From Galaxea fascicularis (Eukaryota; Cnidaria; Anthozoa; Scleractinia; Euphylliidae), in contig OX419337.1 of NCBI GenBank assembly GCA_948470475.1, forward strand, positions 33,775,484 to 33,839,483: a DNA stretch of 64,000 bases, written 5' to 3'. Both the position numbers and the translations under genes were made by a program. Below, in pieces: positions 10,001-22,200 of the stretch (position 1 is the stretch's first letter; each line of letters opens with the position of its first letter). A model generated the notes under the pieces. It saw nothing but the letters and a program-made list of their open reading frames with translations. It ran no database searches and was not told the DNA's origin.

Positions 10001-13000
10001 GTGATTAACGTTTCTTCCAGTGTGAGTTTAACCGGTTCTGAAAACAACAGTTGTCTTAGTCAATTGCCGGGTTTTTTCATTTGTCATTTTTTCAGCAAAT
10101 CTTAGAGTGGTTTACCCAACTGTGTCTCGCCCTTAAGTACATCCATGGACAAAATATTCTTCATAGAGGTTAGTACTACATCATCTCTAGTTCTCAGGGC
10201 GGTTTATGGTTCTTGTCAGTGTTGGCTTAGAAGTTTAGTCAAGAGTAAAATTTAATTTCTGCATGGGAACAAACAAAAAAAAACCCCTGTAATTTGAAGT
10301 AAGATAAGGCCAGCTAAAGGGTTTCCTCTTCGGTACGACCTGCCAAGTGATCCAAAATCCAGTAAAAGTAATTAAAGGGGTTAAATTCATTTAATCGTGG
10401 CCCTCTCACATACTATGCGCCAAATCAATGACGCTGTTTTTATATATGACATCCTATCCTTTTGCGAGCTTTGGACAGTAAAGCGTTTATATAGTGCACG
10501 GCTGAATCTTTCTGTCCTCGTAAAAAACATCAAATACATGTGGTGAAATTTCCTAAGATTTACAGTCCTCCCCTTCAAGAAGCCCTTTTCTTATTAAAAT
10601 AGTATGTGGTTTTCGAAAAAAATGACGAATATGCGTTTCTTTGGGAAAAGATTTATAAATTAAAAAAACAACAACAATAACAACAAATTAGTCGTGGCCC
10701 ACCAACCCGGCAGTACGTAGTACCCGGAAGTCCAAACCATTCTGATCGCTGGTCTCAGGTCATGTCCGCAAATCTCCGCCAATCGTATTCCGTTTTCTGA
10801 ATATACACCTTATTCAACCTATTTTCTCATTACTAAGCCGGAATTGAGTAGGAATAAATAGACTAAGCAGCTTAGTCCCAAAAAATGGGCCCTTAGTTCT
10901 CACTAAAACAATTATCGTTTTACTTTTCAGATCTCAAAACTCAAAACATCTTTCTCAGCAAGGACGACGTCATCAAGCTCGGGGATTTCGGCATTGCCCG
11001 GATGTTGAATAGCACTTTGGATCATGCGCAGACGACTGTAGGAACACCATATTATCTGTCACCTGAAATCTGTCAAAGAAAACCGTATCCTTTAAAAAAA
11101 CGGTGAAAGGACCGGCGAGTTTGTGACGTGCTGTCTCGAAAAACAAGTTAAATCTACGTATTCTTTTTAGCTCGCTCATTCGTAAGTGAAATACGCCATT
11201 TTGAAAGATATTTGAAGAACTGGCGAATAACCATTTCATATACATCACTCACAACCAAAGTTACCTGATGCACCGGCACTCACGACTGAGGAATGTCTGG
11301 CTCGACTGGGCAGTTTTAACCTACGATTAAGCCCAATTTTAGCATCGCTCTTATGTTCTCTTATCTCTGCGCTCGTTCGCCTTTCCAACGGGAAAGGTTT
11401 GCCATCGGAATAGCCTGTGTAGCAAGCGTTACCGTGCGGTTTTCGGAGCAAGTTTGGTTGCGTGGGAAATGGGGCGAGAGCAAAACAGATGTTAGGGGGG
11501 AGGGGAGGAGGGACGAAGGTAACGCTTGCCCGCAGACCGCGACTCTGCAGAACAGCGTTCATCCACGAACGCAGCGCTCTGATTGGTGCGCTAACTGTCT
11601 CCGTGGAGAGAAAATAAATTCTCAAGTTGTTTACAGCACTTATCACGCAAGAAGACCCTCTGTGACCCAGACGTTTTTATTTTCGTGTACGGCGAACGGA
11701 GAGGCAAAAAATAATAACCTCTGGTCAAAAACTAAACTACATGCAAAACAAAATCAGCGACGGCGAGTGTTCGATATTCGGCACGCGTCTTCTAGCACCT
11801 ATTATTTATATTTAACACATACATCCCGGTTTATAGTTGCTGTGAAACATGCTTAAATTTTTCATATGCTGCACCAGAAATTAATCAAGACCACAAGACT
11901 GATTGAGGTTTAGTGACCGCTGTTTCACAAGCTGAAAATGTAACACGATCGCTTGCTTCCGAAAATAACCTCGAGCAGTTCGGTGCGTATAACTGGACTT
12001 AATTGCACTTGAAAATCAAAACATTGAAAACAGCTTTTCCTCAAGGCGCGTTTACATTACAGAAAAAATGGGTCCGGACCCCGTCAAAAAAGTAGTTCGG
12101 ACCCATAATTCTTGTAAAGAAATACTTGAGATTCCGCAGGGCCATAAGGCGCGTTTACACTACAGAAACAATACAAGCTTATTTATGGTCGAGCCATTGA
12201 CAGTTTTTGTAAGAGTTTGAAATAGTTGTAATCTTCATTTAAGCTAAAAATTATCCACCGATCTTTAGTTCTTTATTTTAACATGCCGCCTTCGCCTACA
12301 GTACAGTACAGTCTAGTCCCTAGGCGTTTCCTCTTGCCCCCTTGTCCGCACGAAGTCTTGGAAATAGTGGGCGAGTTGGGTTTGCCGAGCCGAGAACGCC
12401 CGGGGACTAGGCTGAGTCAATATACTCTATTGCATCCTTAACTGTTTATAGTTACAATCACAAGAGTGATATGTGGTCCCTTGGGTGTGTGTTGTACGAA
12501 ATGACAACACTAAAACATGCTTTCAACGCTAACAACTTCTCAGCTCTTGTTGTAAAGATTTTACAAGGACAGTACCCCCCAATTCCACGGTAAGTACACG
12601 AGAAAACAAAACGTAGGGTTTTCATTAATGCGTTTTGTTCAAGCTATAACGTTCACAGATTGCGCGATCGCGACACTCATAACAATGGTTTGTTTTCCAG
12701 GTTTTATGGGCCACTTTTGGAGGACTTAGTTGCCGTGCTGCTGCAAAAGAACCCCGACGACAGGCCCTCGGCGAAACAGCTACTTTATGTCCCTGCCATG
12801 CAGCCTTACGTGAAAAGGTTCATACTGAGTGAACGAGAAAGAACAGACAGTGTTGCTTCCGATATATCTGATATCTACACGAAGCCCAGTCCCGAATGTT
12901 CTCAAATATCCATGCCTGGTAGACAGGGAAAGGCAAATGATGTCGATACTCTAGCTCATGTTTGCCATAATTCAACCTCGTTAGTGCAAGCGGACAGAGT

Positions 13001-16000
13001 GAAAGTGAACCCGAGCATACCCACGGGAGGCTCTAGAGTTGACTCGTATGGAGAAAGAAAGCTATCTTCCAACAATACTTCTACAGACAATTCACAAGAG
13101 CGGGTCAATGTGGCAGTTTCCGTCGATACCGAAAAAGATGTAAACGCAATCAAACCGCGAGAGCGTGTTCCTGCATGTGACAACGTTGCACAATCGCGTC
13201 AAAATATCCCCGTCTCAGAGAATCTAATTAAACTGCGTGAAAAGTTGCGTTCAAGGTGTTCGGTCAGCACGAGAAGAAACAGCGTTGTGTCTTTGGCGCA
13301 TGCTCAGCATCGGAGACATTCGGAGCAGAATTTGGCTCCCTGGAAACGTGAGACTAAGATTCAAAAGGAGAGGATTCTGTCTCACGGTGCTCTATCTGAG
13401 GACATTTCTGAAGCAGATGACGTGTTTGCCAAGAATCAAGCAACTGTAATTCCTGTTAGAAGCTCAAATACCACCAACGTGACAAAAGGGCGTGAAATCA
13501 ATGACCACGATGTGAACGCTAATCATTCTAGTAGCTTTAAGGGTGCTTTTGCAGCCGAGCAGAGACGACAAAAGCCAGCATTGTCACTGCGTCAGCCGCA
13601 GTGTAGTGAGGACATGCGTACAAGAAAGCGCCATCAATCTGCTGTGACGGTACTTGACAGAAACTGCTGGCCAATTGAGCGGAAGCATCGGAGGCTCTCA
13701 AGCCGAACAGGTAGCAGCAATAAAGAAAATGTAAGTCATGCTAATGTCCTTTATGACAGTTCAACTCCCAGTTGCTAGTGCAGTGCAGCTTGTCGCGTAA
13801 CACCCGTTTGAATCCGTGATCTCGCGATGACCTTCGCGGTCTAACAGTGATACTGTTATGTAATGGGGTTCGAGTGACTGGGAGAAAACACATAAAGTAT
13901 ACTGTAGAACTCAACGATTTAATTCAACATGTCGAATGAGCGAAGCACATGGCAAAAAGACCTTGAACTGAGCATGCGCTCACTTACATGAATATTCATG
14001 AGATATAACAGATACACTTCGCTATCGCCTGGTATTCCACTTTTTTATTCTTACCACCTTTTGACGGTATCTGTGATCTTTTACTAGGGAGGTTTAGCAG
14101 CGACGACGGCCACGGCAACGAAAACGTCATTTCAAAATGTTACTTCTCGATTTTCTAACTCTTTCGTGATTATCTCAATTTGTTTAACATGGAAAATGCT
14201 GAGGAACTGCCTAGGGTTTAAATTTCTATGAACGGCGTTAAAGTAAGAAAAAAATAAACAACAATTTACCTTTTTGTGCCAACGTTCTCGAGGAAACCTA
14301 AAATTTGGTCATTTGACGTTGCTGTTTTGTAGAGGACGGCAACGAAATGTACAAAACCGTCAGGTAAAACGCACTTGTAGAGCGATTTTTTTTGGTCATT
14401 AAACCTATTGCTGGTTTGTATGTGACGTCATGGCGGCCATGTTGGTGGTCAAGAACAATAGTTTATCTCTCCGCTGGGAACTAAACTTTATCTTAATGCA
14501 AATCTTGCGAAAAAAAATTGTATTGTTTTGACCAACAACATGGCCGCCTTGTCACGTGGTTGAAAGCCAAGAATTGTTTTGTGACGTTGCCGTTGCCGTT
14601 GCCGTTGCTGTCCTCTTTCCTAAAGCTCCCTAGTGAACAGATGCACGGCATCATGGAATCTATTTGTTTATTTATATATAGAAGACTCAACAACGTTACT
14701 CAATTCTGATTGGTCGAGAGTAGTACAAGTAATCCCAAATAGTACTTCGTAGCACTACCTCAGCCAAACGTTGCAAATTTGAACAATTTGACGAGTGAAA
14801 TCGAACGAAAAAGGCGCTGACTGACTGAGACAGAGGGCATCTTTTCTTAATCAAGGGCGATTTAGTAATCAAGAGGGCAGATTAGTTTTATAAATTTGAA
14901 ACGAAATTTGTCTTTTTTGGCCAGGAGTTTGGTTAAATCTCATTGAAGCGTTTGGTTGGTTAGATTTGATTGAAATTTGCATTCGCATTAAGCGGGCTTC
15001 CAAGGAGAAACAAATAAACCGCATGCACGATTCCCTTTTAGTGATAAACAAGTAATCGCATGTTTCCTCGTAAAATTAAGGATTAATCATCACTTGCGTT
15101 TTCAGAAGTTGCCGAAATTGCCCGAGTCGCGCGGTAGAGACTGGGGCAATTTCGGCAACGTCTGAAAACACAAGTGAGGATTAATCCTTAATCTTACTTG
15201 GCCCCATGCGACTACCTACACTAATCATGAATTGTACTCAAAGTCGTGCGATTTCCTATACTAATAACTGTCATAATCATTTTTTTTTTTCAGGGAAGAT
15301 TCGTAACTGTACGTGCTCAAGTGCCTGCTAAGCGTCGCGCCTCTTCTGGGGCTTTGAAGACAATCCAGGCCTCCGATGTGGAAAAGGAGCAAACGGTTGA
15401 TGCTGGCTCAGGAAAGACCGGAAGCAAGTATGAAGGTCGAAAAAGGACGTATACAGTCTCCCATGAACGGAAATCGTCGAAGTTCGAGATTACGGAAGTT
15501 GAGGAAAAAGAGCTCTGCTACGATGACAGCCAGCGTTGCAAAGATGGAAATCGACGTTGTAAAAATGCCAAAGAAAGCGGCATCAGCACAAACGAAAGAG
15601 AAGCTGAGCGTCTTTCAAGGAAGGAAAAGCGCGTGTTGGACTGCGAAAGTGAAGACGATAGGAAGTTCTTTAATCTGGAAAGTGAGAAACAGATAAATTC
15701 AAGTGTGCGTGGGAACATTTCTGATCTAACTGCAAAGCCCAGTGACTTAGCAGCAGTTGATCACAATACATCTAAACCATCATGCAAGTTCACGTTGTGT
15801 GGAAAGACTTTGTTCCTGGACGATGTGTCTTCCCATGATTCAGTATACACTCAAATGGAGGCTCTGCGCATGCACCTGGAGAAAAAATTAGGTACCAGGC
15901 TTTTGACCGCGGTGTATCGTTACGTCACTAATGTATCGCTTCAGGAGGATGAAAGAGTAAGACACACTGTTAAGTGTATGATTGGGGAGCAGAACATGGT

Positions 16001-16055
16001 TTACTTTCCAGTTTTACTCCAGCTTGTTGCTTGTGAGGCAATTTACTTTCATTGA
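7045..16055 (+). CDS. NIMA-related (NEK) serine/threonine kinase, NEK1/3/4/5-type, 7 coding exons
   Basis: Exons: 7045-7312, 9035-9087, 10096-10168, 10931-11084, 12452-12589, 12701-13730, 15294-16055; phases join cleanly to 825 codons plus stop. The kinase domain covers residues ~8-265: glycine loop GSGTFG (15-20), lysine K37, helix-C E55, HRDLKTQN (130-137), DFG (150-152) and the NEK-type GTPYYLSPE (169-177), so it should be catalytically active. 'TLKHAFNA' and the tail resemble NEK4/NEK1 relatives. NEK kinases act in cilia, centrosomes, cell cycle and DNA-damage signalling (family knowledge). Residues ~270-740 are polar and low complexity. A KEN motif (570-572) ends exon 6. The last ~85 residues look like a folded, conserved NEK-type C-terminal block. 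Most introns are GT-AG; intron 4 (11085-12451) has U12-type signals. The start could instead be Met5 (7057). The exact paralogue is not settled. Confidence 0.93.
7770..8893. mobile_element. Possible non-autonomous TA-flanked element in NEK intron 1
   Basis: The left end 'taaagggccacgttcaacca' is inverted-repeated at the right end (tggttgagcgtggtccttta), and both arms continue through a 'gcgcgc' word. The flanks show TA/TTTA. The ~1.1 kb interior has no convincing protein. Both ends lie inside intron 1 of the kinase gene, just upstream of exon 2. Confidence 0.55.
8960..8982. repeat. Poly-G tract in NEK intron 1
   Basis: A run of about 17 G (with one A near the end) lies ~50 bp before the acceptor of kinase exon 2. 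Such tracts are prone to length variation and could form a G-quadruplex. Confidence 0.8.
11085..12451 (+). other. U12-type (minor spliceosome) intron of the NEK gene
   Basis: The donor reads gtatccttt, matching the U12 5' splice-site consensus. Near the 3' end 'tccttaac' (12435-12442) matches the U12 branch-point consensus, with the branch adenosine ~10 nt before the terminal ag at 12451. Splicing here restores proline (CC|T) within the conserved [10 protein letters not shown] stretch after the activation segment. No plausible U2-type donor in this position gives the same protein. Confidence 0.88.
11411..11540. repeat. Short GC-rich inverted-repeat segment within the U12 intron
   Basis: 'agcctgtgtagcaagcgttacc' type sequence at 11412 is inverted near 11518 (ggtaacgcttgcc), enclosing a purine-rich, G-rich middle. 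It lies in the only GC-rich part of the intron and produces overlapping open frames of 167 and 133 codons on opposite strands. These look like composition artefacts rather than genes. Confidence 0.5.
14086..14631. mobile_element. TA-flanked inverted-repeat element, family C copy 1, in NEK intron 6
   Basis: The left end gggaggtttagcagcgacgac and the right end, ending ctaaagctccc, are inverted repeats, each followed inward by 'cacggcaacg/cgttgccgtt' tracts. TA flanks both ends. The interior contains 'gaaaacgtcatttcaaaat' and 'aatttggtcattt', shared with copy 3 at 62198. The element is non-coding. Confidence 0.7.
15069..15198. repeat. Imperfect palindrome just upstream of NEK exon 7
   Basis: Arms at about 15071-15122 and 15144-15197 are inverted copies (aaggattaat, gttttcaga, gttgccgaaattgccc and their complements) around a ~20-bp middle. 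Transcribed, it would form a ~50-bp-arm hairpin in the intron ~100 bp before the exon 7 acceptor. Probably a fold-back type mobile repeat. Confidence 0.75.
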
Positions 16056-16248
16056 TAGTTGGAACATTCTCCTGAATTCGAGAGTTATAGTATAAAGACT
16101 TGAGACTGAATTGTTCAGTCTCATTGAGCATTTTAAAAGATGTGCTATCAATTATTTGATACAAATGTAATCAATTTATGAAGAAAATGCCAATATATTT
16201 AGAGAGTATTATTTAAATTAGGTGTTTTAATAGTTACTATTACAGATG

Positions 16249-16254
16249 AATAAA
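16249..16254 (+). promoter_or_regulatory. Polyadenylation signal AATAAA for the NEK gene
   Basis: Canonical AATAAA 194 bp after the kinase stop codon, in AT-rich DNA. It is the first AATAAA downstream of the stop. Confidence 0.6.
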
Positions 16255-17005
16255 CAGTTTCCAAACGTGTGGCAGTGGTTTGATCCGAAGTTTACCCCGA
16301 TGCAACCGCACTCTAGACTCTGTATATCTGCTTCATTCACACACTTATTTCGGCGCAGCTGCATCCGGCCAGTTACCAATCCCTTTCTGTATAAAACAGC
16401 GCTTAATTTGAACATGCCTTCCTCACCACCCCTCACGCGGTCACGCGTGTCTCTCCTCCCAGGCCTCCACCGCAACACTCCCGTCGCTGCCATCCCTAGA
16501 TTAAAGAAAGACGGCCAATTTACAAAAAGATTCAATATGGCTCCAAAGCGACAGTTAGTGATCCATCAGCATGACTATGGTTGCCTCTGTTAGAATTTTC
16601 TTAAGTTTAATTTGAAATATTTCAAAGAAGAATTTTTCTCTTCTCATTCCCTCGATATATTTGCTCGCGTCGCGTGTGATTTCGTTTAGCCCAGGACAAT
16701 CAAAGCACTTGAACATGAATTTGAAGTGAAATTAGGAGTTGACGTGAACACCTTTTGTAGTGTGTGTTTTTTTTTTCGAATAATAGTTCAACCTTGTCGC
16801 TTCCCTTTTTTATGAGGTTTTTCTCTTTCATTTGGCCCCTTTTTCCGTAGCCAAAATAATGCATTCGATTTCGTAATTTTATTAAAAAATGAAGAAAGAA
16901 GCTCAAAATCATTAATGGGGTTTGGATTTTCTTCTCTTCAACATAAAACAAGAATTTTGACAGCCCCTGCAAATTAGGATAATTTCTTTTCCTGGGCTCC
17001 TTTGG

Positions 17006-17445
17006 GCTCTTACCGATAGTGCTAGCACTTTTTTTGGCATTATTTGGCTTCACGAGCACTTTTTTTTACATTTCATCCCAAAAAGCACTGGTAGCATTTT
17101 TTTGGATTTTCGACTGATTATTTGTATAATTTTGTGTAAAAAAGCACAATCTGACTTTATTTATGTCGTCCAAAGCCGCATTTTGTCCTCATAGGTCAGC
17201 GGTTGCCCTTTAGAAACCCAGTCCATCACACTCGTTCCAAGATGGCCAAATTAGCCAGCCAAGGCAGAGAGCGTACTCTGCCATCAATCAATGGAAAAAT
17301 AAGACTAGGGGCAACTGTGATGCGAAAAACATTGATTGTTACAATTTGTTGTTGAAAAATGTAACTGAAAATCTGAAAAATGTAATATTCTATGTTTAAA
17401 AGAATCGGGAAAAAGTGAGCATTTTTATGTAACCGAGGAGCACTT
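17006..17445. mobile_element. Family A inverted-repeat element, copy 3 (3'-truncated)
   Basis: It begins ggctcttaccgatagtgct and matches copies 1 and 2 through 'accgaggagcactt', then breaks off at about 17445. The right terminal repeat is absent. A short internal deletion removes the segment after 'ttccaagatgg'. Confidence 0.7.
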
Positions 17446-17687
17446 ATATTTAAGAACTGCTTCCGACACTTATTGCATACGCTTTCCAGAAATTAATTAT
17501 ATGGTTGTAGGGATCGTCATAGTTCGCATGTTTATGTAGTGACTCGATTTAGTATTGCTAAAATACTACCATGGTTAACGTATGCCCATAATTTGGGTAT
17601 ATGGAAACCATTGTGATATTTAACAATTATTCGCCGAAGGCGAGGTGAATATTGTGGAATAATAATCCCCTCGACTTCGTCTCAGGG

Positions 17688-17745
17688 ATTTACGCATCTC
17701 TAGCATATTGTAACACGTGATAGCCTGTAGTATATATATATATAC

Positions 17746-17776
<31 letters not shown>

Positions 17777-17883
17777 TGTATGTATGTATGTATGTATATA
17801 TATATATATATATATATATACATACATATGTATATATATACTACAGGCTATCACGTGTTACAATATGCTAGAGATGCGTAAAT
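17688..17883. repeat. Perfect long palindrome with TA/TATG microsatellite centre
   Basis: The left arm (atttacgcatctctagc... to tagtatata) is repeated without mismatch, apart from TA copy number, on the opposite strand at the right end. The centre is a (TATG)n/(TA)n microsatellite of ~90 bp that is itself self-complementary. The arms are ~55 bp each. It could extrude a cruciform, and the microsatellite makes it a likely site of length variation. Confidence 0.88.
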
Positions 17884-18880
17884 TCACAAGGCTACCGTAT
17901 TTGAGGTAAGATACTCATTGCATTTCAGAAGAAAAGATAGTCCATACAGAAACAGGCAAACTACAACAAGATAAAGAAACAAATTTCTTTATTTTCTGTC
18001 AAGCTTATCCAATACCAGTTGCAATAAGTGCTTATATCACATAGTGGTTGCCACACACCCAACTTTACGCTAATGTTAGGATAAATAAACAAAATTTTTT
18101 TCCTTTGACATTAACTGTTCCTCGATGCTCACAGTTCTCCTTGAGCTACGCTCTCCGAAAACTGTTCGTTTCTCCGAACAGATAATGTCAGTTGACAAAT
18201 ATCCATGCACATTTTCACATGAAATGGAGACTATTGTTTATTTATCCTTGTAAATGGTGAATGGTATTGTTATTCATATTGATATTCTTAAATAAAGTTT
18301 TCCCATTGTGAATAATATAATAACAATAATAATCTTTGTTTCAACCCAATAGTGTAAAAGTACTGCTGCTTGTGGAGTCATGTATAAAAGAAAATGAAAT
18401 AAAAGAAACATCACAAATATAAAAAAATGATTTTCAAATGTTCATCAACAAGTTCCTGATTTCCGGGTTTATATTTGACGCCAATGTTAAACTTGGGCAA
18501 CAAGTTTAACAGGCAATTGCAATTTGCCAGCACCAAAACCAAGGATTCATAACGTTTCATATTCTGGTGTAATAACAATGAGTTTGCTTTCACTATTTCT
18601 GTGCGGAGGAAGGCAAGTTTTCTAATAATCTATCTCCGTCACGTCTTCACAATGGAAAAGTAGTAGGGTATACTACGGCATAATCGATTGGCAATCCATA
18701 CAAGTTCCCTGATTCTCCAGAAAACTCCCAACAGCCGTCAACGAAGGCTGCAAGCGCAATCATTCATCTCCGGCAAGGTTAATCCTCCATTCATCAGAAA
18801 GTAAGTGACTATTCTAAACCAGGCTGAATAATCAGAAGAACATCAGGAAGCAGAGCTCGAGTAGCCGGGCAGAAACACGA
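17884..18880. other. Spacer between NEK and regucalcin; no gene recognised
   Basis: AT-rich DNA without a convincing open frame. Near 18130-18190 a segment (gctctccgaaaactgttcg... tccgaacagat) resembles the last ~60 bp of the window (63940-63990), so it belongs to a dispersed repeat. Confidence 0.45.
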
Positions 18881-19254
18881 AGTTAGTGGAGATTTTCACA
18901 CTGGCTACCGGCGACTTTTGACAGTTTGGTATCCGCTACACAGTTGGTAAACAAAGGCTTCGGTGATCTTCGTGTTCCCCAGTCATGTCTTTGGGTCTCA
19001 AACTCGAAACATGTGAAATCCTTCTGTCCTACGCGATCGTCTACCGCCGTCCGCCATCTTGCTTTTACCTTGGTGGATGTTGTGCGCATGTGTTACCATG
19101 CACTGTCGCAGTGGACATGCGTACTTCATGGTTACTTTGCGTGGTTACATGCCCAAAATTTGACCCAGATAGACCCAGATAATACCTCACCCAAGGTCAT
19201 TCCCCTGGTCACGCCCTCGCTTACCCAAAAGTCAATTTGTTCGTGACACTCAAG
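18881..19254 (+). promoter_or_regulatory. Presumed promoter / 5' UTR region of the regucalcin gene
   Basis: The ~370 bp before the start codon is richer in CG dinucleotides than neighbouring spacer, as expected near a promoter. No TATA box was identified. Short open frames on both strands here are not supported. Confidence 0.35.
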
Positions 19255-22200
19255 ATGGCGGTCTCGGGCTGTGAGATTTCTGTCGTGAAAGAAAGGTGTT
19301 CAGAACTTGGAGAAGGTCCACACTGGGACGAAAGTACTCAACATTTGATATGGGTGGACATATTTGGACAGAGCGTTCATCTTCTTGATCCAGTCACTGG
19401 AAAGGTAAAGTTGGATTTGGAGGCGTCAATGTAAACCCCCACCCCGGGACAAGGTGGGGATTTGTTACAGACCTAATTTCAAATATTAACAAATTCCCCT
19501 CACCCTGGGGAAGCTGTCCAACTACCAAAGTCCTCAAATGCTCCACCATGTGGGGCCTCCCTTGCCTGAAATGTACTGGATTAGAGAGCAGGTGGAGACC
19601 AAAACTGAAAGTATACATCTTAAGTTGTAGATGCGTATTCGTTCTGTGCATTGCTTCACTTTTAGAGAGTAGATTGCTTAGATTTCAATTGCAAATTACT
19701 AGATTTCAATAACAAACGTACTCACCTCTCGAGGATCCTTCAAGGAAAAGCGCGAGTTGATGTTTGGGATGAACAACCGCTGACCTCGCAACAGCTGGCT
19801 CACAACAAATCCCCACCCAAACCCCTAACCTGGGGGCGGTGCAATACAAATATTACCCAATTGCCCACCACCTTGGGGGTACAATTTCCCTCAAATCCCC
19901 TTCTTTTCCCCACTAATCCCCACCTTGTCTCGGGGTGGGGGTTTACCTTGACTCCTGCATAAATTTGTGCTTTTAATATTCATTTTTAGTATTTTGAAGA
20001 GTGTAACAGCATTTTACTGGAGGTCTAAAGAGTGTTAAAGCGGGAAAGGGGCAGGGGGGGTGTTGGTGGTGGTGTGTGTGTGTGTGTGTATGGGGGAGGG
20101 GTGATTAAAGGCAGGCAGAGTAACATTTTACTAATAAAAAGATCATTTTTTAGGACAACAAATATCCTTTTGATGGGCCAGTTGGAGCAGGTGAGAGTGT
20201 CTAGTTTTTCATTCTTTGGCAATTAATGTTGATATTTAATAAAGCTTGCAGTTTTTCTCCAAAGACTAAAATAAGCCGTTTGTATGGGAGAAACAGTTCA
20301 CGTCTTGGATCAAAAAGATGTGCACAGACCAACTGCGGTGTTATTGGGCTGTAGTGTCCTTTGTATCAGGAACCGCGGAGTCGGGGGGGGGGGGGGGGGG
20401 GGCTGAAAAAATTTTTTTTTAATTGAAAAATTACTGTTTTACTGCTTTCATGTGTTGCTTGTGTTTGATGTTTTGTTATTTTAGTCCAAATTTGGTGTTT
20501 ATTAGCCTGATAAATAATAAAAGAATTCACTGTGTCTGCTATATTGGGATGTATTTTTAGCCATTCTAGAAGCATTTATTTTAAAAATTTTCTGGAGGAG
20601 CATGCCCCCGGACCCCCCTAGGACGCTTGCGCCTGCGGCGCATGCTACAAATGCCTTCAGCATTTTATTTACCCCCCCCCCCCCCCCAATCACAAAAGTG
20701 CTGCGTGGTCCCTGTGTATTAGTTTCCATCACCCCTGCTTTCTCTGGATCCAGTTTGTGGTTAAAATTATTGATCAATGGATGTGTTCTTGTTCCAGCTG
20801 TGCCAAGAAAGAGGGGTGGATCATTAGTTGTGGCAACCAGGAGAGACTTTATTTTCTTGGACCTTGAGGTTTGTAAGGATACTTAATTCCCAGAGCCAAT
20901 TTGTCTCATCTTGCAGTCAATTTAATAACCCTCTACAAGACACTGTGTCTCAAAAGAATTTGAGGCAGCAAGACCTTGGAAATTTAGATCAAACTTTGGT
21001 GGATTTCGTTTGATAGACAATTTGCTGCCCTTATCACTTCTTCATAAATGTGCAAGTCATGTCAATAAGCAATGTTGTCACCAAATTATGGTCAAAATGT
21101 TCTGTAGTCATGCTTAACTAATTCTCACCAATGTCAATGGCATTGGGGGAACAGGGTTGGCACAGTCATGAGAGCGCTCGCCTTCCACCAATGTGTCCCG
21201 GGTTCGATTCCCACACTCGGTGTGATAAGTGGGCTGAGTGTGTTGGTTCTCTACTCTGCTCCTAGAGGTTTTTCTCCGGGTACTCCAGTTTTCCCCTCTC
21301 CTAAAAAACCAACATTTGATTTGATTTGATTTGATTTAGAGTTTGTTTGATTTTGAGGGCCACAGAGTCATCAGTGTCTTACTGACTACTGTTAAGTGTT
21401 TCACCCTCTTTAAATAAAGCCTATTATTATTATTATTATTATTACCAACAACAAGTTCCATGCAATTGTCTTGGGGGAATGAGAATCCTCTGTGTTAGCA
21501 CTGAGGGTTAAATTAAGAAATCACAAGTGAAACAAAATGTACTTAGCTTAATTATGAGATCTTATTTGAAAAACTGGGTGCTGATCAGAAGGTTGTCCAG
21601 TACTTACATGAAAATGAGGGTGTTAGAGAATTTAATTTCTGTTTCGCGACTTCTTCATCATTAGGTTAAGTAAATAATTTGAAGTCTCTTGTGAAAGATT
21701 CCTGAGTTGAGATCCTGCCCTTTCAATTCCAGCTTTATACATGCTGAAATAAGTCACTATGGATTTTACAGTACAGCCAAAATTTCTACATAAGGTTGTG
21801 CTCAGTACTCAGTTGCAGGCTATTGGCACTGGTCTTTACTTTAAGACAGAGATGAGTGAGAGCATTATTCCTCAGTATCTAAACAAAACAAATGGCCTAA
21901 CGTTGGTGAAAGTGCACTTCTAATGAACCCAAATGCTGAGAATTAGAAAATCAAGGAGATTTTGAGCCATGCATGCATGCACTTGTGAGACTTGTAAAAC
22001 TGAATTTCCCCTTCTCCCTCTGACGTTAGAAGTACTGAAAGGTGACAATTATCAGTGCAGAACACAACAGAGTGAGTGAGTTTGGATCCTAAATTAGGGA
22101 ATTAACATTTACTCATTGATTTTATTTTTTAGACAGGGTGCAAGGAGTTTGTAGCTTCAGTTGATGGTCAGTTCAGAAAGACAATTGATTTCATTTCTTA

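Noticed and set aside
11245..11856. Open frames of 167 codons (+) and 133 codons (-) within the kinase's U12 intron
   Set aside because: They overlap in a GC-rich patch with inverted-repeat structure, show no domain, and the intron is needed for the kinase model.
12060..12170. Twin 'gcgcgtttacactacag' words and a gggtccggaccc palindrome in the kinase intron
   Set aside because: Probably a dispersed repeat fragment, but too short and undefined at its borders to annotate.
16227..16593. Overlapping 115-codon (+) and 102-codon (-) frames after the kinase stop
   Set aside because: No recognisable domain, and they overlap the kinase polyadenylation signal; composition in a short GC-richer patch explains both.
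21150..21235. Functional tRNA gene (A and B boxes present)
   Set aside because: No acceptor-stem pairing and no anticodon arm of normal form; the body and (TTA)n tail mark it as a SINE. The same reasoning applies to 39511, 37965 and 61166.
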